DNA from: DATAMF01 sp964472565
GTDB lineage: Bacteria > Chloroflexota > Anaerolineae > Aggregatilineales > Aggregatilineaceae
Assembly (NCBI GenBank): GCA_964472565.1
Contig: CAYYNB010000013.1
Span: forward strand, 1-63,492
DNA: 63,492 nucleotides
Reading direction: 5' to 3'
Below the pieces are notes generated by a model that ran no database searches, was not told where the DNA came from, and saw only the letters and a list, made by a program, of their open reading frames with translations. Shown piece by piece: positions 26,502 through 35,426 of this stretch (position 1 is the stretch's first letter; every line of letters begins with the position of its first letter). The translations under genes and the position numbers were made by a program.

Positions 26502-26516
26502 TGTATTTTTATGGGT

Positions 26517-28310
26517 TTATTCCCCCAACTCCAACCCGATCAGCACCGGGTCATGATCAGCGGCGCGATACGGGGCGGGATCGTAATACGCCTCGACCTG
26601 CTCATCCGATTTGTATTCCATGTTGTAATCGAGCACGCGCGCTTCATCGGCGTTGATATGCCAGTGGGTCGCGCCCGTAAGCTGCGGCATCAGGCTGGGA
26701 CTGGCGAGGATATAGTCCAGCGTGCCCATCTGCCCCATGTAGACATACGAGTAATCACCGGGGACAAACTGCGCGGCGGTGTCGATGAACCCGGCGGCGA
26801 GCATCGTCTGGATCGGGTCTTCCATCGCGTAGGAATTGAAATCGCCCATCAGCAGGACATCGTTATCCCAACTCTGGCTTTGCACCACTTCGACAAAGGC
26901 CAGCAGTGCCTCGGCCTGCCGGGTGCGTGTGCCGTTGTAGCAGCTTTGCCCATCATCCTGATCGCCGTCATCGCCGCGCGCATCGGTGCAGCCCTTCGAC
27001 TTAAAATGTACCGCGATCACGCTGAAACGTTTGCCTGTCGCGACCACATCAAACGTCTGGGCGACAGGGGGGCGGTTATGGATCGGATCGTAATCGGCCA
27101 GCGACGCTTCCACCGGGATCACCGCTGCCGGGCGGTACAGGATCGCGTTTTTGATGTCGTCGCCGCCCTCATCTGGCAATGGATAATCTTCGGGATCGGA
27201 AATGTAAGCATACGTGCCTTCGCCCGCAATCGCATTCAGCCCGTTCACCAGATCGGCCATTGCGCTGTCCGGCCCGCTGCCGTCGTTTTCCATTTCCATC
27301 ACGGCGATCACATCCGCATTCAGCGCCAGAATCACATTGATCGTTTTGTCGCGCTGGCGGGTAAATTCGTCGGGATTACTGGCCCCGCGCGGCGTGGGGA
27401 ACTTTGCGCCGTTGAAGTAGTTCAGCAGGTTCAGACTCGCCACGCGCACCGATCCGCCGACTTCATCCGGCGCGGCGGGGCGGGGATTCGTCACCGTAAA
27501 GTCGAACGGTTCCGTCGGATAAATCAGGTAATCGGAATAGGCATGGTCGATCACCCCGGTCAGTCCGGTGATCGTATCTCCGGCGCGAACCGTATTGTTG
27601 GCGCTCAGGCCGCCGCTGGGGTAGGGGATGAAGTCCGGGTTTTCCGTGCTGCTGCCATCATCCAGCACCAGCCGCCGCTGATCGATCTCCGCCTGCATCG
27701 CGACGGCATCCGGCCCCGGCGTGACTACCTGTGTCGGCTGGACCAGCCGGCCATCCGGCGACAGTACGATCTCGCTGTAACGCCCCAGGTTATACAGGTC
27801 GTTGAGCGTCAGCGCTTCGGGGATCGTGACCAGCATGCCCTCGTAGGCTTCCAGGTTGGCGACGGGCAGATCGAGTTCCACCGGGGAGGCGCTGACTCCG
27901 GTGCTGCATACGGTTACGCTGGTCGGGCGGCGAATCTCGGTTAAATAGGTGCCGTCGCTGCCCGCCGAGTATTCAAAAACCTTGCCCTCGACGCGCACGA
28001 CATCGCCCGGCATCACGTCCACTTTATCGCCGTAGACAAAAATCCCTTCAGACGTGGCGGGATCAGCGTCCTGCTGGTCGAGTTCTTCCTGCATGAAAAA
28101 ACCGTCGAGTCCGCGCAGAAATTCACCCGTCACAATGCCCTCGATGATGACGGTTTGCCCGGTGATTGTGCTCGTATCTGCCGTGCCCTGAATCTCATGG
28201 ATCAGGGTGGCGGCGTCGCCACACGCGGTCTGCGGCGACGTGGTGCGCGCCATCACCGGGAGGGGCAGCGCGACTATCACCAGGATCAAAAACGTAAGGA
28301 TTCTTTTCAT
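26517..28310 (-). CDS. Extracellular endonuclease/exonuclease/phosphatase-family nuclease
   Basis: 597 residues with an N-terminal signal peptide (MKRILTFLILVIVALPLPVMA). Residues about 40-280 contain OB-fold-like repeats typical of ExeM/NucH-type nucleases (IIEGIVTGEFLRGLDGFFMQEE). The C-terminal EEP domain shows VRVASLNLLNYF, the metal-binding glutamate in VMEMENDG, LLMGDFNSYAMEDP and the terminal ADHDPVLIGLEL with the catalytic DH. It probably degrades extracellular DNA for nutrients. It is monocistronic. Confidence 0.88.
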   Translation of the reverse strand: MKRILTFLILVIVALPLPVMARTTSPQTACGDAATLIHEIQGTADTSTITGQTVIIEGIVTGEFLRGLDGFFMQEELDQQDADPATSEGIFVYGDKVDVMPGDVVRVEGKVFEYSAGSDGTYLTEIRRPTSVTVCSTGVSASPVELDLPVANLEAYEGMLVTIPEALTLNDLYNLGRYSEIVLSPDGRLVQPTQVVTPGPDAVAMQAEIDQRRLVLDDGSSTENPDFIPYPSGGLSANNTVRAGDTITGLTGVIDHAYSDYLIYPTEPFDFTVTNPRPAAPDEVGGSVRVASLNLLNYFNGAKFPTPRGASNPDEFTRQRDKTINVILALNADVIAVMEMENDGSGPDSAMADLVNGLNAIAGEGTYAYISDPEDYPLPDEGGDDIKNAILYRPAAVIPVEASLADYDPIHNRPPVAQTFDVVATGKRFSVIAVHFKSKGCTDARGDDGDQDDGQSCYNGTRTRQAEALLAFVEVVQSQSWDNDVLLMGDFNSYAMEDPIQTMLAAGFIDTAAQFVPGDYSYVYMGQMGTLDYILASPSLMPQLTGATHWHINADEARVLDYNMEYKSDEQVEAYYDPAPYRAADHDPVLIGLELGE

Positions 28311-28360
28311 CGTGTTTTTTCCTTCTTGTGCTCGTTTAACCGATTTTCCCCTGGAATTCT

Positions 28361-28387
28361 GTAAGGGCAGGTTGGCAAATCTGCCCC
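28361..28387. repeat. Imperfect palindrome of the GTAGGGGC family
   Basis: GTAAGGGCAGGTTGG is followed by a degraded complementary half ending CTGCCCC. It resembles the perfect copy at 16917-16946 but is eroded, and lies between the PBP-like gene and the nuclease gene. Confidence 0.65.
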
Positions 28388-28400
28388 AACCGAATCGAGA

Positions 28401-29852
28401 TCATTCTCCCGCCGCCATAAACGCGGCCCGCGCTACCGTTGCCGCCACGCCCGGATCATCCTCGTTTTCCAGCACGACCACCACCGCAATCGCGGCCTGC
28501 TGTTCCGCCACGCTTTGATCCACAAACCCCACAAACCAGGCGTAAGGCGTCGGGCGCGGCCCCGCATACGCTAACCCGCTGTGCCCGTATAATACGAGTT
28601 TCCCCGGTTGGGCCTGCCGTACGGCTGGACTGGTCGCCGCCGCTTGCAGCATCGTCAGGCGCACCGCCTCTGCCACGTCCGTTCGCAGCAGCGCGGGCTG
28701 GAATGCGGAAATATTCACGTCCTGCCACTGCGTTGCATCGGGGGGGCGCACTGCATCGACCACATGCAGCGGGACGGCGTTCCCCTGGTTGGCAATGGCC
28801 GCGACGACCTGCACCATTTGCAGCGGCGTCACTGTCAGATCGCCCTGTCCGACAGCCGTGCTGAGCAGTTGGTCCGAAGACGAACTGCTGGTCAATGGGC
28901 GCGGCGGGATGCCTGCCTGGGTTTCAAAGCCTTCGAGTTTGGGCCTGTCCAACAGCCCGAACACGTCCAGCCGCTGCCATAAATCGCCCGGTTGGACCGC
29001 GCCCTTCAGCAGCGCATCGGCAAACGGGGCCGGGCACCCATAGGCGTAGGCTTCGGCCAGCGTCAGCCGCTGATCCGGCGTCTGGTCCTGGCAGGTCAGT
29101 TCCAGCCCGTTCAACTCGACGGTTTCCTGGGCGTCCGGCAGTTCCTCATTGAGCACATACCCGGCGGCGGTAGTGAGGTCGGGATATGCCGAGAGCATCG
29201 TCACCAGCATCACGGTTTGTAAGGCGCTGCCCGGCTGGTACAGCCCCGCAATGGCCCGGTTGAGCAGCGGCGACGTGTCTTCATCGCGCGTCAGCCGGTC
29301 CCAATCGTCCTCAACCTGATTCGGATCATATTTCGGATGGCTGACCATCGCCAGGATGCGCCCGGATGGCACCTCGACCACGATCACCGCGCCGCGCTGG
29401 GTGCCCATCGCCTCGTCTACCGCAAGCTGCACATCCAGGTCAAGCGTGGACCGCACATCGCCGCCCTGCTGGGCGCGGTGCAGCGTTTTGGCCCATTCCT
29501 GTTCCAGATCACTTTGGACGTTATCGCCGCGTAACTGCTCGTTATAGGCGGCTTCGATCCCCGCCTCGCCGTACTTCAGACTGTAATAGCCCACCGCGCC
29601 CGCCGCGTCGGGGTAGGGGTAGATGCGCCGCCTGATTCCCGTTTCGGTTTCCGCGCTGTAGGCGAGTTTTTCACCATCCCGATCATAAATCGTCCCGCGA
29701 TTGATGCGCTGTTCTTCGATCACCAGCCGCGCATTGTCTTCGCGGGCCAGCAGGCTTTGGCCCTGGATGACGATCCAGAACGTGACGCTGAGCGCGACGG
29801 CGGCAAACAGGATCAGAATGGCCGTTGTCACGCGGTTGAGTTCAGAGATCAT
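28401..29852 (-). CDS. Class B PBP-like protein lacking the SxxK catalytic lysine
   Basis: 483 residues from ATG 29852, overlapping the rodA stop by ATGA. A single N-terminal membrane helix (about 8-30) is followed by the dimerisation region (NRGTIYDRDG) and a transpeptidase-like domain, as in PbpA/PBP2. The catalytic motifs are altered: the SxxK position is PGSALQ (Ser209 present, Gln212 for Lys), the SxN position reads YGC, and KTG is HSG (424-426). The rest of the fold is well kept (STAVGQGDLTVTPLQM, YAWFVGFVD). It is probably an inactive structural partner of the SEDS glycosyltransferase encoded upstream. Confidence 0.85.
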   Translation of the reverse strand: MISELNRVTTAILILFAAVALSVTFWIVIQGQSLLAREDNARLVIEEQRINRGTIYDRDGEKLAYSAETETGIRRRIYPYPDAAGAVGYYSLKYGEAGIEAAYNEQLRGDNVQSDLEQEWAKTLHRAQQGGDVRSTLDLDVQLAVDEAMGTQRGAVIVVEVPSGRILAMVSHPKYDPNQVEDDWDRLTRDEDTSPLLNRAIAGLYQPGSALQTVMLVTMLSAYPDLTTAAGYVLNEELPDAQETVELNGLELTCQDQTPDQRLTLAEAYAYGCPAPFADALLKGAVQPGDLWQRLDVFGLLDRPKLEGFETQAGIPPRPLTSSSSSDQLLSTAVGQGDLTVTPLQMVQVVAAIANQGNAVPLHVVDAVRPPDATQWQDVNISAFQPALLRTDVAEAVRLTMLQAAATSPAVRQAQPGKLVLYGHSGLAYAGPRPTPYAWFVGFVDQSVAEQQAAIAVVVVLENEDDPGVAATVARAAFMAAGE

Positions 29853-31138
29853 GGGGTTCCTTCTTCGCTCAGGATGAGCAGCAGCCCGGCGATCACAAAG
29901 CTGGTCAGCAGCGAACTGCCGCCGTAGCTCACAAAGGGCAGCGTGACGCCCGTCAGCGGGATCAGTTTCAGCACGCCGCCCATGATGAGCAAACTCTGCA
30001 CGCCCAGCATCACGCTGAGTCCCGCCGCCAGCAGCGTTTTGAACGGCTGCCGCGCCGCCACCGCGATCCGCATCCCGCGCACGACCAGCACAGCCAGCGC
30101 CAGCAGCGCCCCGAACAGGCCGACCATACCCCATTCTTCGCCAATCGCCGCAAACGCGAAATCGCTGTGAACCACCGGAATAATCGTTGGCTGGCCCTGC
30201 CCGATACCCTGCCCCAGGATGCCGCCCGCCGCGACTGCCATCAGGCTTTGTACCACCTGATAGGCGTCGGTGTCGGCGGTGCGCCAGGGATTCCACCAGA
30301 TATTGACGCGCAGCGCCACCACATCAAACAGGTTATAGGCCACCACGCCCGCCATCAGCAGCAGCGCCAGCCCGCCCGCGAGCAGTTTGGTTTGCCCGCT
30401 GGCGAGATACAGCATCACCATAAACACCACAAAAAACAGCGTGGCCGTGCCCAGGTCGCGCTGCCAGATCAGCACCACGACACACACGCCCCACATCAGC
30501 AGCACCGGCCCCAGAAAGGCCAGTGATGGAAACTGCCAGAATCCGATATGAAACGAGCGGCTGCGCATGACTTGGTGGTGTTCCGCGAGGTAGCTGGCGA
30601 GAAACACCACCAGCACAATTTTGAGCAGTTCCGAGGGTTGGTAATAGATGCGCCCGAAGCCGAGCCAGATCCACAGGCGCGGCCCCTGCCCGGATGGATT
30701 CTGCCCCAGCAGAATCGAGATCACCAGCAGGCCCAGCCCCGCGATCAGCCACGTGTAACGGTAGCGCCGCAGCCAGCGTAAATCGCGCGGGAAGGTTGTT
30801 ACGGCCAGCATCGCGCCCAGGCTGACCACCAGCCACAGCGTCTGCCGGTCCGTATACGAGGGCACCAGCCGCGACACAAGGTTGATCCCCCATCCGCTGA
30901 GAAACATGACCAGCGGGAAGATCAGCGGATCGCGGTCTGGTAGTTGGCGGCTCAGAAAGGCATGTCCGAACGCCGCACTGACCATCCAAACCAGCACCGG
31001 CCACAGGTTATACCAGGGCTGTTCGCGCACGATCACCAGCGCGACATGGTTAACCAGGATGAACAACCCCGCCAGCGCCAACAGCCCACGCTCCTGCCGG
31101 ACGGGTGACAGCGGTATTTCATCCCATTGAGAACGCAC
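29849..31138 (-). CDS. SEDS-family peptidoglycan glycosyltransferase (RodA/FtsW)
   Basis: 429 residues, GTG start, about ten transmembrane helices. Polymerises lipid II into glycan strands at the membrane. Conserved features are YQPSELLKI, IWQRDLGTAT with the catalytic-type Asp228, VHSDFAFAAIGEEWG and LTGVTLPFVSYGGSS. The motifs are intact, unlike those of the PBP-like protein immediately downstream, which is translationally coupled. RodA is favoured over FtsW because the partner is PbpA-like, but the sequence alone does not decide. Confidence 0.9.
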   Translation of the reverse strand: MRSQWDEIPLSPVRQERGLLALAGLFILVNHVALVIVREQPWYNLWPVLVWMVSAAFGHAFLSRQLPDRDPLIFPLVMFLSGWGINLVSRLVPSYTDRQTLWLVVSLGAMLAVTTFPRDLRWLRRYRYTWLIAGLGLLVISILLGQNPSGQGPRLWIWLGFGRIYYQPSELLKIVLVVFLASYLAEHHQVMRSRSFHIGFWQFPSLAFLGPVLLMWGVCVVVLIWQRDLGTATLFFVVFMVMLYLASGQTKLLAGGLALLLMAGVVAYNLFDVVALRVNIWWNPWRTADTDAYQVVQSLMAVAAGGILGQGIGQGQPTIIPVVHSDFAFAAIGEEWGMVGLFGALLALAVLVVRGMRIAVAARQPFKTLLAAGLSVMLGVQSLLIMGGVLKLIPLTGVTLPFVSYGGSSLLTSFVIAGLLLILSEEGTP

Positions 31139-31191
31139 TATCCTGTCCAGGAATCACCTGCCTGATCCGCTTAGCGAAATTGATTATGTGC

Positions 31192-31216
31192 GTAGGGGCA
31201 ATTCATGAATTGCCCC
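31192..31216. repeat. Palindromic repeat GTAGGGGCAATTC family
   Basis: GTAGGGGCAATTC is followed by ATGAATTGCCCC: a near-consensus copy in the spacer between rodA and mtnP. The rest of 31139-31353 holds only the mtnP terminator. Confidence 0.85.
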
Positions 31217-31290
31217 GCCCAGGGATAAGGTTTTGGGTCGCCCAATGTAATCCAGCCTACCACAAACGGCGCTATTACCCCAAAAATACA

Positions 31291-31317
31291 ATTCTCCGAG
31301 AGGCGTTCTCGGAGAAT
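31291..31317 (-). terminator. Terminator of the MTA phosphorylase gene
   Basis: ATTCTCCGAGA and TCTCGGAGAAT form a perfect 11-bp stem with a 5-nt loop; on the minus strand it is followed by TGTATTTTTG. Confidence 0.75.
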
Positions 31318-31353
31318 GTTAATGAATCAGGCGGCGTCTATCTCACGCGCGCG

Positions 31354-32226
31354 TTACTCAAAATATTTGCCGACAATCGGCCACAGCCGCTGCAAGGTGG
31401 AATTGGAAATTTTGGGCGGATCGGTAATCAGGGCGCTGGACAGCGCATGGCGGCAGGCGCAGTCGGGCAGATGTTTCGCCTGGAGCCGCTTCACCACGTT
31501 GATCAGGGCCTGCTGAGCCAGCCGCAGATTCGCCTGGAGCGTGCGGATCACCAGGTCTACCGAGACATCATCCGCCGACTCGTGCCACACATCGTAATCT
31601 GTGACATGCGCCATCACCGCGTAGCTCATCTCGGCTTCGCGTGCCAGGAATGCTTCGGGCGAGGTGGTCATGCCGATGATGCCCATGCCCCAACTGCGAT
31701 ACAGGGCGCTTTCGGCGCGGGTGCTGAAGCGCGGCCCTTCGATGGTGATATACGTACCGCCCCGGTGAACCGTGCCGCCCGCTTCCTGCACGGCATCCGC
31801 CAGCACGGCGCTCAGTTCGCGGCAGAACGGATCAGCTACCGCCACGTGCGCCACCAGTCCCTCTTCAAAAAATGACGGCGGGCGCTCGCCGCGCGTCCGG
31901 TCCACCAACTGATCGGGGACCACAATGTGACCCGGCGCGAATTCTTCCCGCAGCGAACCGCACGCACTGACGGCGATTATCTGTTCCACGCCCAGTTGTT
32001 TGAGCGCGTAAATGTTGGCCCGGTACGGGACTTCCGAGGGCGTCAGGACATGCCCGCGCCCGTGCCGGGGCAAAAACGCCACCCGCTCTCCGGCCAGCGT
32101 CCCGATCAGAATCGCGTCACTCGGCGGACCATACGGCGTTTCGATCACTTCTTCTCTGACATCCGTTAGTTCGGGCATGTGATACAGGCCGGACCCACCG
32201 ATCACCCCCAGGCGTACAGTTTCCAT
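31354..32226 (-). CDS. mtnP: S-methyl-5'-thioadenosine phosphorylase
   Basis: Cleaves methylthioadenosine (from polyamine and related synthesis) to adenine and methylthioribose-1-phosphate. The 290-residue protein shows IGGSGLY near the start, FLPRHGRGH (phosphate binding), ISACGSL-like AVSACGSLREE, TYITIEGPRFSTRAE, and the specificity segment HVTDYDVW with aspartates typical of MTAP rather than guanosine-specific PNP. ATG 32226 starts METVRLGVIGG. Monocistronic with a terminator. Confidence 0.92.
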   Translation of the reverse strand: METVRLGVIGGSGLYHMPELTDVREEVIETPYGPPSDAILIGTLAGERVAFLPRHGRGHVLTPSEVPYRANIYALKQLGVEQIIAVSACGSLREEFAPGHIVVPDQLVDRTRGERPPSFFEEGLVAHVAVADPFCRELSAVLADAVQEAGGTVHRGGTYITIEGPRFSTRAESALYRSWGMGIIGMTTSPEAFLAREAEMSYAVMAHVTDYDVWHESADDVSVDLVIRTLQANLRLAQQALINVVKRLQAKHLPDCACRHALSSALITDPPKISNSTLQRLWPIVGKYFE

Positions 32227-32336
32227 TTAAATCGACTCCTTAAGCAGCAAAATCTTAGCGCCAAGTGTAACGCTATTTTCCACATTCCGACATTGCTTTA
32301 TATTCTGATCAATGACACCTTTGCCAGGGAGCAAAT

Positions 32337-32885
32337 ATGCAGCACGACAAACTGGTTCCGATCCAACAGCCTGACGATATTTTCCCGGTCTACCAATCTA
32401 CCCCCATCGGCCACCTGCTGGAATATCATAATCTGGCGCGCCCCTTCGCGGGTTATACGCGCGCCGAACTGTTGATCGGCATGTGTATGGATAACCGGAA
32501 ATCGCTCCGTATCCCCGACAACTTTGCCTATATCATCCGCACCGGCGGGGCCAATCTCCGCTACAGCGAATTCAAAGTGTCCTATGCCATCGCCGTCGGC
32601 GGCGTCACCGCGCTGGCGCTGATCGGCCACAACCACTGCGGTATGGTTAATCTGGTATCCCGCAAAAAGCAGTTCATCGAAAATCTGGTGATCAACGCCG
32701 GCTGGACCGCATCCCAGGCCGAGGAACATTTTATGAGCTTTGCCCCCATGTTTGAGATCACCAACGAAATTGACTTTGTGCTCAGCGAGGCCCGCCGTCT
32801 GCGTGATAAATATCCCCGGATTCTGATCGCGCCCATGTTCTATCGTGTGGAGGATAACCGCCTGTACCTGTTGGACGACGACTAG
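32337..32885 (+). CDS. Beta-class carbonic anhydrase
   Basis: 182 residues. Zinc ligands are visible: Cys50 in CMDNR with the Asp52/Arg54 dyad, and His98/Cys101 in GHNHCGM. The IRTGGAN segment after the first motif is also typical. Interconverts CO2 and bicarbonate in the cytoplasm. The C-terminal half (about 70 residues after GHNHCGM) ends in MFYRVEDNRLYLLDDD, the usual final strand. ATG 32337 has AGGGAGC upstream. It diverges from mtnP. Confidence 0.88.
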   Translation: MQHDKLVPIQQPDDIFPVYQSTPIGHLLEYHNLARPFAGYTRAELLIGMCMDNRKSLRIPDNFAYIIRTGGANLRYSEFKVSYAIAVGGVTALALIGHNHCGMVNLVSRKKQFIENLVINAGWTASQAEEHFMSFAPMFEITNEIDFVLSEARRLRDKYPRILIAPMFYRVEDNRLYLLDDD

Positions 32886-32956
32886 CGGATTTTTGCGCCC
32901 CCGTGCCCCGGCGTTATGCTAGGGGGTTGGTGTGTTTGACCAGACTGTGAGGTTTC

Positions 32957-34135
32957 ATGATCCAACCCTTCGCTCGTGATCGCTTTACCTGGCTGGCGTA
33001 TCTGATGCTGGGCTATTTCGCCTATCTGCAAGCCATTCTCGGCCCTGCCATGCCCTTCCTCAAGGATGATCTCAAGCTTGAATACTGGCAGGCGGGCCTG
33101 CACCCCAGTGCGGTAGCGTTGGGGGTGATCGTCAATGGCATCGTCGCCGCCTGGATCGTCAACCGCTGGGGCAGGCGGATCATGTTCTGGCTGGGCGGCG
33201 GCGGCATGACCGTCGGCGTGCTGCTGATCGTGGTAGGGCGTTCGCTCTGGCTGACTATTCCCGGCGCGTTTATCATGGGCTTCTGGGGCGGTTTTCTGCT
33301 GATCACCATTCAGTCCGCGCTCTCCGATCATCATGGTCAGCACCGGATGGTGGCGATTGCCGAAGCGAATGTGATCGCCAGCATTGCGACCATGTTCGCC
33401 CCGATGCTGACCGGCAACCTGGAACGGGTGGGGATCGGCTGGCGCGGGGCGCTGTATGTGACGATAGCCGTGTGGGGCACCCTGCTGCTGATCTTCTGGC
33501 GTGAAGCTATCCCCGAAGCCGAACCCGAAACCGAGTCCAACCGGGAGGCCACCCGCCGCCCGCTGCCGCGTGTCTTTTGGGCCTATCTCGCCGCGCTGTT
33601 GCTGCTCGTCGCGCTGGAATGGTGTATGAGTCTCTGGGGGGCGGACTTTCTGAACAAGGTGGTCGATTTCAGCAAAGAAGACGCGTCCAGCCTGCTCACG
33701 CTGTTTTATCTGGCGATGGTCATCGGGCGGCTTGTGGGCAGCCGTCTGGCCCGCATCATGCGCAGCGAAACCCTGTTGTATAGCGCGGTGGGGATCACCA
33801 CCGTCGGCTTCCCGTTTTTCTGGCTCGCACCTGTCCCGGCGCTCAACGTCCTCGGATTGTTTTTGTGCGGCCTGGGGATCGCCAACCTCTACCCGATTGG
33901 CGTCTCGCTCGCCTTGAGCACCGTGCCCAAACAGGCGACGACGGCCACCGCGTTTTTATCCATTGGCGTCTCGTCCGCGATTATGATCGTGCCCCAGGTG
34001 CTGGCTGCTGCCGCCGACGCCGTTGGCATCCGTACCGCGTATGGGCTGGTGGTGATCATCATTGTCTGCGGCTTTGGATTAATGGTATTTGCCAACCGGC
34101 TGGCAACACGGCACAATCTGACTTTGGAAACGTGA
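32957..34135 (+). CDS. MFS transporter
   Basis: 392 residues with about twelve hydrophobic helices and a short cytoplasmic loop of acidic and basic residues around position 190-205. The MFS pattern NRWGRRIMF follows helix 2, and GRLVGSRLARIM lies at the equivalent position of the second half. ATG 32957 after GTGAGG. Substrate cannot be inferred; the sugar-transporter-like subfamily is possible. It may be co-transcribed with the DUF1385 gene 18 nt downstream. Confidence 0.87.
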   Translation: MIQPFARDRFTWLAYLMLGYFAYLQAILGPAMPFLKDDLKLEYWQAGLHPSAVALGVIVNGIVAAWIVNRWGRRIMFWLGGGGMTVGVLLIVVGRSLWLTIPGAFIMGFWGGFLLITIQSALSDHHGQHRMVAIAEANVIASIATMFAPMLTGNLERVGIGWRGALYVTIAVWGTLLLIFWREAIPEAEPETESNREATRRPLPRVFWAYLAALLLLVALEWCMSLWGADFLNKVVDFSKEDASSLLTLFYLAMVIGRLVGSRLARIMRSETLLYSAVGITTVGFPFFWLAPVPALNVLGLFLCGLGIANLYPIGVSLALSTVPKQATTATAFLSIGVSSAIMIVPQVLAAAADAVGIRTAYGLVVIIIVCGFGLMVFANRLATRHNLTLET

Positions 34136-34153
34136 TTACGATGGAGAATTGTG

Positions 34154-35122
34154 ATGGCGGAGCAGGAACTTAAACCATTTAACTACGGTGGGCAGGCGGT
34201 CATCGAAGGTGTGATGATGCGCGGGCAGTATGTCGCCGCGATAGCCGTTCGCAACTCGAAGGGCGAAATTGTGGTGCGCGAACTGCCGCTGAATGCCACC
34301 GTTTACCGGGGCCGCGCGGCACGGCTGCCTTTTGTGCGTGGCCTGGTTATGCTCTGGGACTCGCTCGGCCTCGGCACAAAGGCGCTGATGTGGTCGGCGG
34401 GCGTGGCCCAGGAAGAGGAAGAAGTCCAGGTGTCACTCGAAGGCGCGGCGGGTATGGGGTTAGTCGTCGTGTCGATGGCCCTCGGTATTGGCCTGTTCTT
34501 TTTGATCCCTGCAGCGGCCTCGGCGGCGGTCAAAGAAGCGCTGGATGTCGAGAGTCGTTTTTCGGCGGACATGATCGAAGGACTGATCAAACTCGGCATG
34601 CTGACCGGGTATATCTGGCTGATCGGCCATATGCAGGATGTCAAACGGCTGTTCGGCTATCACGGCGCGGAACACAAGACGATCAACGCCTACGAAGCGG
34701 GCGCGGAACTGACCCCCGATGAAGTCGCCGCCTATCCGATTGAGCATCCCCGCTGCGGCACGGCCTTTTTGCTGACTCTCGTGGTGTTATCTGTGTTGAT
34801 CCACACCGCCACCGGACGCCCCGACAAAATCTACTGGCTGTTGGCCTCGCGCCTGGGGTTGATCCTGCCGATTGCAGGGCTGGCCTACGAATATATCCGT
34901 TTTACGGCCAAACATCAGACCAACCCGATCATCCGCCTGATCAGCCGCCCCAATCTATGGCTGCAAAAGCTGACCACGCGCGAACCCGATCCCAAGATGC
35001 TCGAAGTCGGGATCGCCGCGTTGCAGCATGTCCTGGCCGCAGAACGCGCCGGGAAGCCCGTCACCGCCGAATCCATCGAGACGCTTGCCCCGGCAGGTGC
35101 GGCGGTCCCGTCCGGCGATTGA
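34154..35122 (+). CDS. DUF1385 family membrane protein (YqhQ-like)
   Basis: 322 residues from ATG 34154 (GGAG upstream). Starts with the family hallmark NYGGQAVIEGVMMRG, later YHGAEHKTINAYEAG, HPRCGTAFLL and RLISRPNLWLQKLTTREP. Several transmembrane helices lie in the middle. DUF1385 proteins are common in Firmicutes, Chloroflexota and Thermotogota and are of unknown function; conserved His, Glu and Asp residues suggest a metal site. Confidence 0.9.
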   Translation: MAEQELKPFNYGGQAVIEGVMMRGQYVAAIAVRNSKGEIVVRELPLNATVYRGRAARLPFVRGLVMLWDSLGLGTKALMWSAGVAQEEEEVQVSLEGAAGMGLVVVSMALGIGLFFLIPAAASAAVKEALDVESRFSADMIEGLIKLGMLTGYIWLIGHMQDVKRLFGYHGAEHKTINAYEAGAELTPDEVAAYPIEHPRCGTAFLLTLVVLSVLIHTATGRPDKIYWLLASRLGLILPIAGLAYEYIRFTAKHQTNPIIRLISRPNLWLQKLTTREPDPKMLEVGIAALQHVLAAERAGKPVTAESIETLAPAGAAVPSGD

Positions 35123-35175
35123 TCTATAATAACCTTACCGGAACGACAGCTTGTTTGAGAGGAGGAAGGGTTACT

Positions 35176-35358
35176 ATGTGGATGATGGCACGTGTACAAG
35201 GACCGGGCGTGATGATCTTCGCTCCCGGCGGGGTGCAGCGTAAGAACTTCAACGACTTTGACAGCGCGGTAGTCGCCCTGCTGAAAGAGGGCTGGGAACC
35301 GTTTGCCGCCGACAGTGGAAACGCGGTGATGGTCTGGCTCCGCAAACCCGCCGTTTAG
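35176..35358 (+). CDS. Small conserved-looking hypothetical protein, 60 aa
   Basis: Starts at ATG 35176 after a very strong GAGGAGGAAGGG. The sequence (VMIFAPGGVQRKNFNDF, LLKEGWEPFAADSG) reads as a compact two-strand plus helix fold. It is not recognised. TATAAT at 35126-35131 may be its own promoter. It is followed by a hairpin. Confidence 0.6.
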   Translation: MWMMARVQGPGVMIFAPGGVQRKNFNDFDSAVVALLKEGWEPFAADSGNAVMVWLRKPAV

Positions 35359-35365
35359 TTGAACC

Positions 35366-35400
35366 TCACCCCCTCGCTGTCTTGGTTGGCGAGGGGGTGA
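35366..35400 (+). terminator. Hairpin (CACCCCCTCGC family)
   Basis: TCACCCCCTCGC (35366-35377) and GCGAGGGGGTGA (35389-35400) form a perfect 12-bp stem, followed by AAAA rather than a T-run. The left arm with its leader GAACC is shared with 6806-6820. Confidence 0.55.
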
Positions 35401-35426
35401 AAAACAAGGCGATATGGCGATACAGG

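Noticed and set aside
26478..27944. 488-codon plus-strand frame over the nuclease gene
   Set aside because: Composition rich in Arg, His and Ile with no motif, while the opposite frame has a signal peptide and EEP motifs.
31105..31875. Plus-strand frame with the peptide GAIHELP
   Set aside because: This peptide is the translation of the palindromic repeat, followed by antisense of mtnP; not a gene.
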